Assembly: GCA_940671915.1 (NCBI GenBank)
Contig: CALNVZ010003434.1
Coordinates: 5,221,778 to 5,285,777, forward strand
Reading direction: 5' to 3'
Source: Paracentrotus lividus
Taxonomy: Eukaryota; Echinodermata; Echinoidea; Camarodonta; Echinidae
Length of the DNA: 64,000 nucleotides
Each line of letters starts with the position of its first letter. Positions within the stretch are counted from its first letter, which is position 1. Below the pieces are notes generated by a model. It was not told the DNA's origin. It saw only the letters and a program-made list of their open reading frames with translations, and did no database searches. Below are positions 1-11,432 of the stretch, one piece after another. The translations under genes were made by a program, and so were the position numbers.

Positions 1-1461
1 TTTATGTGTACCAAATTTGAGCAAATTCTGAGACGGAAGGGTGCAAAATTGCACTTTCATTGGGTGAATTGGCATGGAATGACCCTGAATGTTCTTGGGA
101 CAAACTGCCAAAATTAATTTCTCAAAGCATCATTATCATTATCATTATTTACATGGAGAGTTCCACTACTGCATGTAGATCTTGTGCATACAATGTTAAA
201 TTTGAGTACATGTGTACATTGTATGTACTAGGATCATAAACTTTCCTTATTTTCAGTCCAAACTCCAGAGTTTTTTCAACTAATTGGGCCTGGCCATACT
301 TGAGTTGGTGATTTATCTGTCATAGATTAGTTTCAGTTTCAATAATGATCTAGAAACTTGGAATACTTTCCCCTCCCTTCAGTTTTGTGGCTGGCAAGTT
401 GTGCCTACATTGTAATACATGTAGTGTCCTCCTTAATAGCCCAGTCACAACAGTGAAACTGACTCCAAAAAGACCACTAGCTTGCCATTTGTGGTAATTT
501 AATATTTTGTTCGATTTGGTGTCAGTTTGGGAAAGATTTCATTGCTGTGACGTGGCTATGCAAGGTTTTAAATTATTTTATATGTTTTTTGTTGTTGTCG
601 AGAACCTGAAACGGTATAGGAGAACATTAATTTGACAGTTTTCATATGTACAAGTCAAATTCAACCAATGAAATAAATTTTTATACCTACAAATTTAACT
701 TTTTAAGGTGATGATGGTAATATATCTAGTGACACAGAATGAGTTAAACTCTCCATTGTAAATGAAGGGGATACATTGTAGGTGATTTGTAATTTTATGC
801 AGATTTGTTTAGGAGATTTTTCATCAATGCGGATGTGCTGGAATATTTATTGTGCAAGACATTATGTCATTGGGGAATTCCCTTGTTACTATTTATGTAA
901 AAGTATTTTTTTTGTTGGATCAAGCTTTGGTTTGAAAGATAAAAAAGAACTAAGGTAGATGTACACAATGTATAACTGTACATTCATTTAAAAGGGAAAC
1001 AGATGAAGAAATGAAAAGTAAAATAAATAAAGGAAATAGAAAGACCGATTGATGTCAGTTAATGAAATTAAACAAAATTGAAATTCCATTTGATTTGAAA
1101 GTGGGATTATTCTTTAATAGGTAAGTGTGAACGAAGTTATATCCATTTTGAAGTTCTGTAATTAGTTTTCTCTAGGTTTGTTGTAAGAGTGTCATGATCT
1201 AGTGATCGTATGATCACTGGACTGGGGATGCAAAGGTCATGGATTTGATCCGTGGCATTGAACTCTATTCATCACCTTAACCCCGGTGTTATGGTAGCCA
1301 GTAGGATGCTTTCACATGCATGTACACATGGTTGACAGCAGGGAAATGAATCCAATGACTGCGGTAAAAATAATTTGTAAAGTGCTTGACGAAGTGCTAC
1401 TTGAATATTCTGCTACATCTATAGCAGATTATTATTATTATTATTATGTTCTTGCTTTCAG
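1..1461. other. Upstream intron of APPBP2
   Basis: No exon was recognised here. The first visible exon opens with two bases that complete a codon begun upstream, so this stretch is intron. It is AT-rich with short homopolymers. Its only recognisable content is the SINE-like element at its 3' end, annotated separately. Confidence 0.7.
1185..1448 (+). mobile_element. tRNA-derived SINE with (ATT)n tail
   Basis: An A-box-like word TGATCTAGTGATCGT (1195-1209) is followed about 32 bases later by a B-box-like GGATTTGATCC (1241-1251), the spacing of an RNA polymerase III tRNA promoter. About 190 bases of unrelated body follow, then a run of ATT triplets (1429-1448). This head/body/simple-tail plan is typical of tRNA-derived SINEs in echinoderms. 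The 5' edge is approximate and I found no clear target duplication. The tail ends only about 12 bases before the APPBP2 splice acceptor. Confidence 0.55.
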
Positions 1462-4400
1462 GTGGTTTTCTATCAGAAGCAGGATGGTTTTGCAATGCTG
1501 AGAAGGTCTATGAGGCTTGTTTGAGATTATGTAAACCAGAGACAGATCAACAGAGATTAATACGAGCATTTGAATGCACAACAAGGTTAGTTATAAACCA
1601 GAGACAGATCAACAGAGATTAATACGAGCATTTGAATGCACAACAAGGTGAGTTATAAACCAGAGACAGATCAACAGAGATTAATACGAGCATTTGAATG
1701 CACAACAAGGTGAGTTATAAACATGAGACAGATCAACAGTGGTCAATATGAGTATTTATAAACCAGAAACAGATCAACAGAGATTAATACGAGCATTTGA
1801 ATGCACAACAAGGTGAGTTATAAACCAGAGACAGATCAACAGTGGTCAATATGAGTATTTATAAACCAGAGACAGATCAACAGAGATTAATACGAGCATT
1901 TGAATGCACAACAAGGTGAGTTATAAACCAGAGACAGATCAACAGAGATGATTACGAGCATTTGAATGCACAACAAGGTGAGTTATAAACCAGAGACAGA
2001 TCAACAGAGATTAATACGAGCATTTGAAGGCACAACAAGGTAGATTAAAGAAAATTCTCGAACAACTACCCTCAGACATGTAACCCTAACCTTATTTCAG
2101 GGGGTAGTTGTCGGGAGTGGGGTTGTCCCAGGGAAGAGAGAATGATGATAAAACAGTAAAAGAGCTTAAATAATGATTAACATATTGTCCAAGGAATATA
2201 TCTTCTAATATTTGTGTAAAATACAAATATACTTTGTATATCACCAATGCAGTTTAACTTTCATTTGGCAAATATACTTATTTATCTTATGCAGAGATGC
2301 CAACCCTACGGAATAAACATTAGAAAATAGCACAAATATCCATTCATGGTATTTATTTTATCCTTATTTTTGTTACATTACCCTACCCAGATTAATTCAT
2401 GTCAGGAATGCCAACTGTAAGTACAGCCAGGCTGAAGACTCTTACAACTCTGCTCGTAAGCTTGTTGAGAAACTCAAAGCGATGAGCGTGACCGTTAACG
2501 AGGCTGCTCTTCACGGTGAGATGTGCTCTCTACTCTTCTCAAAGAGCCATTATGATGAGGCATACAGGTCCTGTCAGGAGGCGTTGCGTTCCATCTCGCC
2601 GCGGCTACCGGTCCGGTGTGTCATAGACATACTACGCCAAGCTGCCAAGGCTTGTGTTGTTAAGAGGGAGTTCAAGAAAGCAGATCTTCTCATCAAGCAT
2701 GCTGTTTGTCTCGTTAGGTGAATAACAGTATTTCATTTTTGTATATCCTTGAGGATTATTGACTATACATGAAAACAGTAGTTTGAAAAACTCCTCAATG
2801 ATAAGTATTGAAACCTGCAGAACTATAGGCTGCATAAATGTTGAGCGCTTAGAGACTTAAGATAAAGTTAGTGATAGGCACTACAAGCAATTGTTATATT
2901 CATTGAGGTGGATCCAGGATTTTGAAATTAGGGGGGGGGGGGTGCAAGGCTGAATTTTTTTTTTTTTAACACTTACAGTTAATGAGTAGTTTTCAAATTA
3001 TGGAAGGGGAGGTGGATTCATCCCCTGTGCCCCCACCTGGATTATGACGGACATTATGTGACCTCAATACTAAATTTTAATGATGATTTGTTTGTCTTTC
3101 CTTCTAAATAGGGAACATTTTGGAGTAAGACATCCCAAGTATTCAGATGTTCTCTTAGACTTTGGTTTCTACTTGCTCAATGTAGATTCAATATGTCAGT
3201 CAACAGCAGTATATCAGGTGAGTCATCTTTTATATAGAACTTCTATTATGTAGTGCATAAGGAAATATTACAGTCAAGCAAAAGAAGTGCCACATCTACA
3301 TGCCAAAGATAAAAACAACTAAACGTAAGATTTTGTAGTTCTTGAATCCATCGTTGCTTCCTTCAATAAAAGGTATTCTGAAGTTGAAAAAGTCCTTTCT
3401 CTACAAACAGGTCAAGGAGTCTCAAAGGGATGCAGTATCATTAAAAGAGAATTCAAATCGTAATTTATTGAAATAGCTTATACATATTTTTCCAACATGA
3501 TTATAAACACCTATCAGTATAGAATCCTTTGAAATTTACAAGCAAATTGCTTGATTTACTATCCAGATATCTACAATTTCATATTCAGATTTTAAAAACC
3601 ATAATGCTTTTCAAACATCTTTCTGTCGTGGCTCAGAAGGTAGAACATATTCTATTGATTTTATAAATCATCATGTATAATCATTTTGAATAATTCTTAT
3701 TTTTTTTTGTTCGTAAATTCTATTTTTCAGCAAGCGCTTGACATCCGGTTATCAGCATTCGGGGGTAGAAACCTCCATGTAGCAGTCGCTCATGAAGACT
3801 TAGCGTATGCATCCTATGTACATCAATACAGCTATGGCAAATTTGATGACGCAAAGTGAGTATTGACAAATTTTGAATGATAATATTGTTAGTATTCTAT
3901 TCTTCCTGGGTCCTGTTAATACTGGTACAGTGTCGTACCAGTGCATTATTTACATCTGGGACCAACCTTTGACGTCATCACCTGAAAGACGTGACTGAGA
4001 TTCTATCGTCAATCTGATCTGTCATAGTTTGCCGGCTGATGCAGAGAAAATCACTTAAAACATTTGAATTAATTAAGTTTTTGACGAAGCACATCAGCCT
4101 ACAAATTAATATGTATTGGACTGAGGGTCGAATCCCAGTCACATCTTTCGGATGATGACGTCAAAGGTTGGTCCCAGATGTAAATAATGCATTTCATGGA
4201 CATCCTACATTGTGTTAATCCCCTGGATGGAAATGATTGCGCAGTATAAATGTCTTATTATTTATTAATTCCATGTTGATATGCTGTAATCGTGTTGGTC
4301 ATGGCAAAGTTCTTTATAAGAGTCCAATAGGGCGATTCCATGCTGTGTCGTACAGGATATTTTATATTGATACAAGTAGTACTAGAAGGGGCAAAAGAAT

Positions 4401-6967
4401 CAAGACATAACTTGATTAACCCTTTAGCACCTAAACCGCCCGAGACCGCCCCTTAGCTTACTCACTAAACTGCCCAAAACCGCCCCTGTCTTAAGCACAC
4501 TCTAGTCAAGATAGTATCAAAAATATGTGATGAAACATGCCCATAATTGTTGTGGATTACCCATTGGATGTGTGCTGTCCGATTCTGCAGTAAAAAGTAT
4601 GTTCGAAGAGCAATTATTATTGAAAAAACCTGATTGAAACACAGTGTAACCCTTTCCGCTAGTGAGTAAACTGACGCTTTTGACGCAGTCTCTAGGTACT
4701 AAAGGGGTAATTATCCTTTACAAATGAAATGAAAAATAGTAGGCCCTACTGTGTCGTATGGGACACAAAAATTACAGAAAAAAACAGAGAATAAAACAAC
4801 AAAAGCATGGAATTGCCCAATATCATTAGATCATTAAAGAGTTTCATCTGATTGGAAGACAAGATTGCCATTGCACTTGGGGCACAGCTACGATAAGAAG
4901 TGTAGTTATTGCTTTGTCATTGCACGGTCAGTAGATGGTTGCAGATCCTGATACTGAAAACTGATCTATTCAAGGTAATTTGACCAATTCTGTCAAAAGA
5001 ACAATTTCATAAATATCTGATTGCAGTCGTATATTCAATTAAAACCTGATTGCTAACTTTTTTTGTTTTTCTATGTTTAGGGAGCATGCAGAGAAAGCTA
5101 TCAGTATCATCACACAAATATTACCTGAGAATCATCTTCTGCTTGCATCATCAAGAAGGGTCAAAGGTAGGTCAAGGCTCGATCCAGAGGAAACTGTTTT
5201 CTTTTCATTCTAAATGTATTACAAATTGCTTTGTTCTGTAAGTTATGGTGACAAAATTATGTGGTAAATAAATTATTTTGTGACTTGAATCTGTTTTAAA
5301 AACAAATACTGAACAATTTCTATAAATCAATAGCTTTTTAAATATTCTAATCAAATATAAAGTCAACACCAAAAATGTATTTTAGTCAACAGCATTCCTA
5401 TTGGAAAACATTCTCAAGACATGGACATTGAGACCAAACTTCCTGAAGAGGCTCATAAACTCTACCAGTTCACATTTGATTTCTTTCTGTTTTGTACCCT
5501 CTCAAGTCCCACTAAGGTAATTTTATGTCTTGTTGATCACCAGCACTCATTCTTGAAGAGATAGCCATTGATTCTCATGATAAGGATATGGAGACCAAAC
5601 TACTCCAAGAAGCTCATGATCTTCACCAATCATCACTCAATCTTGCCAAACAAGCTTTCGGAGAGTTCAACGTCCAGACGGCTAAGCACTACGGTAACCT
5701 AGGAAGGCTCTATCAGTCGATGAGGAAATTCAAGGTGACCTTTTTTACTAACTTCCATTTTGATTGAGTATGTGATTAATTTCTAGTATTCATGTGACAA
5801 CAGTTTCAAGAGTAACACTAAATTTTTGCAGTAAATATAATTTACAAGGATATGCAGATGTGCAAACAAGTTTTTTTAGCCCAACGTCAAAGTAAAACAA
5901 AGTGTATCATTAAAAATATGTATATCTTTTCTGGAAATGAGATATTTCGACATGTTAATTTTGTTGAGAGGAAATATATTGTTTATGAAATAAAGTCACA
6001 CCGGTATTTGAATATTTTTCATGTACTGTACCACCCTAAAACAGATGGCAGAGGAAATGCATGTCAGAGCAATAGAAATCAAGGAGAAACTCCTGGGGGA
6101 AGAAGACTATGAAGTAGCCCTGTCTGTAGGCCATCTGGCATCTCTCTATAATTATGACATGAAGCTTTATCCACAGGCTGAGAAACTCTACCTCAGATCT
6201 ATAGAAATTGGTGAGCATCAAATTACCTTTTCTTGTTCTGTTTTAAATAAAGCTAAAAAAAGTATTAGAAATCAGGCAAACACACCTAGAGATGCCAACC
6301 CTACGGAATAATTAGAACATTAGAACGTACATAGCACAAATAGTTGAAACACCTGAAATAAATGACTTCTCATGAGAGAAAGCATGAATAATAACCTTTG
6401 GGTCTATCGTTAAATTTTCTGAATACTTTCAAATCGATACATTTCTTTCTCTTGTGACCAAGACATGCCTTTCAGCGGTTACAACTATTTGCGTTATTCA
6501 CGTTCTTATTTCTAATCTTATAAATATTCCCAAGGGTTGGCATCTCTCCCTCTGCATACCCAAATATGGACAAGAAAGAATATTGGTGTTGTAGGCAGTT
6601 GGCGATATTACGAGGCCTTGTCCATTTCATAAAAATTTTAATGTAAAATCTTTTGATAAAAATTATGCAGTTGCAAAAGCAGGTTTGACTGTACCCTTAT
6701 TTCATAATTCTTTATCTTCCATTCATAGGCAAGAAACTGTTTGGGTCAGGCTACAGCGGTCTAGAGTACGACTACAGGGGACTGATCAGCCTCTACTGTA
6801 ACACCAACAACCAAGCACGTATGTATGAATTCCAGGATATTCTCAACCATTGGAACAACATCCGTGACGGCAACAGCAGTCCTGTGGACATCCTAGAATA
6901 CCTGGCTAACTGCAGGACAGAACTCACCACAAAGGAGATCATTGATAAGTTCTTCAAGATTGACTAA
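1462..6967 (+). CDS. APPBP2: APPBP2 (amyloid protein-binding protein 2), last eight exons, 5'-partial
   Basis: Coding exons are 1462-1585, 2391-2717, 3112-3217, 3731-3855, 5081-5166, 5544-5734, 6045-6210 and 6729-6967 (TAA stop). All have AG acceptors and GT donors, and the phases 2,2,0,2,1,0,1 join without a break, giving about 453 residues; vertebrate APPBP2 is about 585, so roughly 130 N-terminal residues lie in exons upstream. Segments such as YEVALSVGHLASLYNYDM, TAKHYGNLGRLYQSMRKFK and KACVVKREFKKA are near-identical to what I know of the vertebrate protein. The family is a tetratricopeptide-repeat protein acting as a CUL2 ubiquitin-ligase receptor for C-terminal degrons; it was first described as a microtubule-associated binder of the amyloid precursor protein tail. 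The C-terminal ~50 residues diverge from vertebrates. Two introns carry duplicated exon pieces, annotated separately. Confidence 0.95.
1537..2045 (+). repeat. Tandem array of an APPBP2 exon 3' end with its splice donor
   Basis: The last ~50 bases of the first visible APPBP2 exon plus the start of the following intron are repeated in tandem. Copies of the exon end (ACAACAAG) finish at 1585, 1647, 1709, 1812, 1915, 1977 and 2039, spaced 62, 62, 103, 103, 62 and 62 bases. The two 103-base steps contain an extra 41-base truncated variant unit (CAGTGGTCAATATGAGTA). The first copy is followed by GTTAGT, the next five by GTGAGT and the last by GTAGAT, so at least six plausible donors lie in a row. 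Only the first keeps the reading frame: reading beyond it meets a TAA at 1620-1622. Confidence 0.95.
3415..3605 (+). mobile_element. Truncated copy of the AAAGGGATGCAGTA MITE
   Basis: About 185 bases beginning AAAGGGATGCAGTATCATT resemble the left half of the element at 61632-62082, including the shared words CCAACATGATTAT and GATATCTAC. The matching right end is not seen here. It lies in the APPBP2 intron between the exons ending at 3217 and starting at 3731. Confidence 0.6.
3942..4191. mobile_element. MITE with perfect 39-bp inverted repeats
   Basis: Bases 3942-3980 are the exact reverse complement of 4153-4191; each arm contains GACGTCA and the word ATCTGGGACC or its complement. The ~170-base centre has no coding potential. 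Related sequence occurs at about 10515-10640 and 17340-17400 (CCCAGCAGTAAATAATG), so this is a dispersed family. The true ends may extend beyond the perfect arms. It sits in an APPBP2 intron. Confidence 0.75.
4330..4818. mobile_element. Non-autonomous DNA transposon, TIR GGGC(A/G)ATTCCATGCT
   Basis: The left end GGGCGATTCCATGCTGTGTC and the right end AGCATGGAATTGCCC are inverted repeats flanked by AATA on both sides (4326-4329 and 4819-4822), a likely 4-base target duplication. No open frame of note lies inside. A partial relative of the same terminus is at about 54317-54340. Confidence 0.65.
5386..5516 (+). other. Duplicate, possibly alternative, APPBP2 exon in the intron
   Basis: This 131-base open segment has an acceptor (TTTTAG before it) and a donor (AAG|GTAATT after it). 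It enters in phase 1 and leaves in phase 0 exactly like the genuine exon at 5544-5734. It shares DMETKL-like and EEAHKLYQ-like residues with that exon (there DMETKLLQEAHDLHQ), so it is a diverged duplicate. It is 60 bases (20 codons) shorter and its 3' part no longer resembles the TPR of the true exon. Only 27 bases separate it from the next exon, too short for a normal intron, so the two could not be spliced to each other. It is either a mutually exclusive exon or a decaying copy. Confidence 0.7.
6289..6550. mobile_element. MITE with TIR GAGATGCCAACCCT
   Basis: GAGATGCCAACCCT near 6292 is mirrored by AGGGTTGGCATCTC at 6533-6546, enclosing about 240 non-coding bases in an APPBP2 intron. A similar left end with the same continuation (CTACGGAATAA) occurs at about 2294-2342 in another APPBP2 intron, so the family has at least two copies in this gene. 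Confidence 0.65.
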
Positions 6968-7277
6968 TGCCGTAGTTACATCTACTATTCCAAAACTGAC
7001 TACCCCAAAACAACTAGACAGATTCTTGGCTTTTCTAGATGTAATGAGCACTGATACGTCAAGATCTTATTATGACAAGGCCATTCACCCTATCCTGATT
7101 GGTGCAAACCTTTGTTTGTACTGTTCGGTATAAAGAGATTCAGTTTTACCGATGTAATTAGCATGGTCCCGATTGATTTGTTGTTATGGGAGTGGACTGC
7201 ACTGTAATGTCTAGATCTGTGTATTGACGGTCTGGTTTCTGTCTCGTTGTTTTGAATGAGGCTCATATAGCTACATG

Positions 7278-7352
7278 ATCTAGATCTGCTGGAATACCTT
7301 GCCAAGTGTATGATGGAAAAAAACCAACATTGACGAGTTCTTCAAGATGGAC
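7278..7352 (+). pseudogene. Decayed copy of the APPBP2 terminal exon end
   Basis: The segment ending GACGAGTTCTTCAAGATGGAC resembles the end of the true last exon (GATAAGTTCTTCAAGATTGAC, 6946-6966). Upstream words GGAATACCTTGCCAA match GAATACCTGGCTAA of the exon. Indels break the frame. A second, more decayed copy is near 7530-7585. Confidence 0.65.
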
Positions 7353-7529
7353 CATGGACCATTGCACAAGTTCTTCATCATGTATTTAAGTTATACAGCC
7401 CTAATCACATCATCATTATCATGTGGGAACAGGAAAAAGGCATTAGCCTTTAACTCCTCGTCACCACTTTTTGGGCTTAGGCTGATAGTCTTTGGCTAGT
7501 CATTGAATCTTGTTGATGAATCTGCATGA

Positions 7530-7585
7530 ATAAGGTCCAGCCAACTGTAGGATGGAACTTACCGCTGAGAAATTCTTAACAAATT
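7530..7585 (+). pseudogene. Second decayed copy of the APPBP2 terminal exon end
   Basis: AGCCAACTGTAGGATGGAAC followed by TTACCGCTGAGAAATTCTT parallels the coding words GGCTAACTGCAGGACAGAAC and TCACCACAAAGGAGAT of the last APPBP2 exon (6902-6942). There is no usable reading frame. Together with 7278-7352 it suggests tandem duplication of the 3' end of the gene. Confidence 0.5.
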
Positions 7586-7966
7586 CTGTAAGGTCATTAT
7601 TTGGAAAAGATTATCAAATCCTCAGAGCAGCTTATCTCATCTTTAAATCAGGATTGTTCTGTTCATGATTTGTTGGTCGGAAAGAACACCTCGAGAATTT
7701 GTATGTCAAGAAGTGTACATCAGCACATCACTATTAATGATATGGCATCTTCTGATTTATTCCTATTCATTCATAGGACCAGTATACTACAAACTATATA
7801 AACTGTTATTCTTGCATAGGTTTCATTCTCGCACATTTCCTGTAGGTTAAAGACAATAACATTGCATGACTGGCTAAGGTGGAAGCTTGAGCTGCTTAGT
7901 AAGCAGAAGGGTGGAAGCTGCAGCACACAATTTTGCACATGGTGCGCACTGCAGCTTACGCTCTTC

Positions 7967-8077
7967 TTTAAAGGGGCTTTCACAATTGCTCTTGCGATCA
8001 TTTGGTCACATTATATGTTGCACACAATCGCAGCAGTCGTAAGCAGTCACACCACCAATTGTGAAAGGGGCTTTAAC
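7967..8077. mobile_element. Short palindromic MITE (AAAGGGGCTTTCACAATTG)
   Basis: The left arm TTTAAAGGGGCTTTCACAAT and the right arm (reverse complement of GTTAAAGCCCCTTTCACAAT) enclose about 60 bases. It is non-coding and is classed as a MITE by structure only. Confidence 0.6.
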
Positions 8078-9214
8078 GGTGCGCGCCAAGGTTTTATTGT
8101 ACACAGTGTTTTACAGCGTTATGCTCTTCTGCTTAATCGGCATGTGTCCTTAACAAAAATCTGCCAGCAGAGGTCTTTAACTGCAACCCTTTTCTGCCAG
8201 CCATGCGATGACACATTATGTGTATGCCTCATTTCGTACTCTACAATATTACTAAATTGGTCTATGGTGCATTTGAGCAATACATGATCTGAAATAGTTC
8301 AGTGTCCAACCAATGTACAGTGTACATGTAACTGAGAGGCACTACCAGTAAATAATAAAAGATTTGTCAATTGCTAAAATTACATCATTCAGCAAATGTG
8401 TAGAAACGTGCACCCCAGTTACAATTGAAAATAATTTGTGCTTGAAAATAATGGCTTATATCAGAAAGTATTTTTCTTTTATTACTATTCCAGGGTAATT
8501 CCAGGGTAGCCTGACTTCATTAAACCAGTGTCTTTTCTCAGTGCAGTGAGATACTTTCATGAATGTACAACTATGTGGAGTTATAGCGTATAAAGTGAAT
8601 CTAGTGTATAATACGATCTGCTTGTTCTTGATAGGAGCATTTGATGTATTTATCACAAGTAGCTGACTTCTGTGAATCGAGTGTATGATTCGATCTGCTT
8701 TTGCTTGTTGTACAGTATATCAATGTGTATTGTAAGAAGTATTGTATTACTTTGCCTGCACAAACAGATAGTCTTTGCATAATGCAAAGTCTGAAAGAAG
8801 GAGACTAGCAGTGGAAGGGAAATGGTGCAGAAATTCACACAAACTTTTATTTTTCAGAAGCAATTACTGTAGTAGGCTCAAAATGTCCTATGAAATCAAC
8901 ATTCATTGTTTTACTTCCCACATGTACATGTATGTATGAACAAACTCATGGTATATTTAGTTCATTTTCCCATTTATTTCAGTGCAATCCAGAGAGGAAA
9001 ATAAGACTTAAAATTCATAAATATACATGTATTTTGTATGCAAATGGATGTTCCCGAGTCTGAACCTGTTCATATCGGGGGAGAAAACTTTGTTGTGATA
9101 AAACCTTGTATCTCAAATTTGAAGGGAACCAATTGTTTGTGTGTAAACTTTCAGGTAATCCGTCAAGTGATGGCCTGTACAAATTCCAGCCATCCCAAAA
9201 AGGTGATCTCCAGA

Positions 9215-9351
9215 AGGGCGTTTCATGAAAGGACTTGTCGGACATTTTATCCGACAAACTGTTATAAGCTACTGAAATGCTTGCATCTGGTTGGCTGAGA
9301 GCAAATTTGTTGGATAAAATGTCCGACAAGTCCTTTGATGAAATGCCCCCC
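9215..9351. mobile_element. Short MITE with TIR containing GGACTTGTCGGACA
   Basis: The left arm GGGCGTTTCATGAAAGGACT...TCGGACATTTTATCC is mirrored at the right by GGATAAAATGTCCGACAAGT followed by a C-rich run. The arms are about 45 bases with one or two mismatches around a ~50-base centre. Confidence 0.75.
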
Positions 9352-10679
9352 CCCCCCAGATAGGTTATAATACATTGGCTGCCATGTTTATTTTAATTTG
9401 CTTCCTGAACATTGGACATTTTGAGGTTTACAATATTCTTAGAACCATTCTTAATATAATGTCAATGATTTTCCTAAACTCAAGTGACTATGTGAGTACT
9501 TGGGGAGTGTATTTATTAAGTTGATGCCTCTCCACATACATGTATTTTCTCTGGAGGGGTTCTGTTTTCTTGCAGTGTATTTAATCTACATTCCATTTAC
9601 AACTGTACAAGTTCAATATTCAAAGTATTCCATTTTCACACAAGATCTATGTAGGTCTATTACCCTGACTTTATTAACATTGAATAAACAAAACTCTTCA
9701 GTTATTCAAGGCAGTTTGAAAATCACATGCCTCTAATCCCCCCCCCACTTTATATAAAAACAGGGAAACGGATATTAGCAAATTAGAAGAAGCACAAAGG
9801 CAGTATCATGGTAAAGTGTTTGGAAAAGAGATATTTTCTCTGAGATATAAAGCCGTAAAATATATTCTCCAATTCAGCAGACGGAAGCAAAATGAGCAAA
9901 TAGTGATTTGAATCATATTTAGTATTCAAGCTTCATATACTTATGTAACTATAATCATCTTTATCTGTATTTCCACCACACCCCTCCCCCTATAAAGCTA
10001 TAGAATCATGCTTTCTTGTATAAACGCCTTATTTACTATGTCAATGAGAAATGTCTGTGAAATTTTGAATGTTGAAAAAAAGTGACAATACCCCTCAGTA
10101 AATTTACTATCATTTCATAACAATGTCTTGTTGTTCATAAATTCACAGTTCATTGTAGATAAGAACGGCTGAATATAGATATCAATTTTCATTTCATGAT
10201 TTGATGTATATTCATGTGCAAAAATGAGGCCTTGTACTGTACTGTTGTTTATGTACATGTAATGCTGCTTAATTTACTAAAATGGTATTTCTTTTTTGGG
10301 GATCAACTAAATTTAGTGTTATAAACATCAATTTCTTACAACTATTTAGATAGTGTTCTGTAAAGCACTGCTATATTCATGTACTACCCATGTACCACTT
10401 TTCCCATATAACGATAACTGCATTCATTTTCATAACTGTGGATGTAATTGGTAGACTAAATGGGCTCCAATTTGCCTATACGGACCAAATATAAATGTTG
10501 TTAGCTTTAACGGTAGGCCTGTTACAACAGGTAATGTCATACCAACGCATTATATACATCTGTGATCAACCTTTAACATCACTAATCCCTATCCGAAAGA
10601 TGTACCTGTTCTAACCTGCGCTAACGATTCTGTGCGGCCGGTACAGGTTTGGTTACCGTTACCCAATACCGCAACCCTA

Positions 10680-10867
10680 AAGGGCCTGTCCCACAGGCGG
10701 CGATCGTTGTGGCGACAACCTGTTAATTTCATAATTGTAAGTTAATCTTTTAAAAAGGCGATTATAAACCTACATACGACTCTATCTAGGCTACAACATG
10801 CTACCACACTCACAACAGCAAGATCGCCAGTTGTCGCAACAATCGCCTCCAGTGGGACAGCCCCTTA
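10680..10867. mobile_element. MITE with TIR (GGGCCTGTCCCAC / GTGGGACAGCCCC)
   Basis: The left end AAAGGGCCTGTCCCAC leads into GGCGATCGTTG and GCGACAAC. The right end mirrors it with GTTGTCGCAACAATCGCC and GTGGGACAGCCCCTT. The arms are about 40 bases and imperfect. Immediately upstream (about 10515-10640) is sequence related to the 3942-4191 family. Confidence 0.75.
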
Positions 10868-11432
10868 AAAATGTCAGTTTGAACAAGGTTTGAAGCTCGG
10901 CCATCTAGTCTCTACCATTGTAACCTGATGATGAAGACCAGACTACTGATCTTTTTCCAGTTTTTTTGTTTGCTTATGTTCCTTGTAAAAAAAACCCCTC
11001 AAAACAGCAGGTTTATAGAAAATAATGATATTACCAATTCTGGTTTCCCCAAATTATTTTACTGCAAGTGTCTGTTGCAGGGTGGTGAACATAAGTTTTG
11101 TTTATTTTGAAATACCAACTGTTATTGTGTATGATCGGCCCATTATCATATAATAGTGTATACAATGTAGCTAAAATCATTTGCTGAAAAATGAGCTGTA
11201 AATAAGATTATGATACAAATATGTTGACTTGTTTAGAGCATCACAAATTTGTGTGAGCTTGAGTTTTAAACATGTACAGTGCAAGAGCCAGATTGTGCGC
11301 TTTATAATTAGAGTAATGTGGAGAGCATGTAATGTACCAAATAAACATGATATAGAAAGGATGATATTATATTATTTTCATTTCAGTGTACCTCTAGTTT
11401 TCATTGTGAGCAGAAATAGAATTTAAGGATAT

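Noticed and set aside
1185..1262. Possible tRNA gene
   Set aside because: Promoter-like boxes are present but no acceptor stem or cloverleaf can be drawn; it fits a SINE head better.
6021..6311. 96-codon frame at an APPBP2 exon
   Set aside because: Extends past both splice sites; only 6045-6210 is coding.
7862..8287. 141-codon plus-strand frame
   Set aside because: Overlaps a palindromic MITE and has no recognisable family or splice context.
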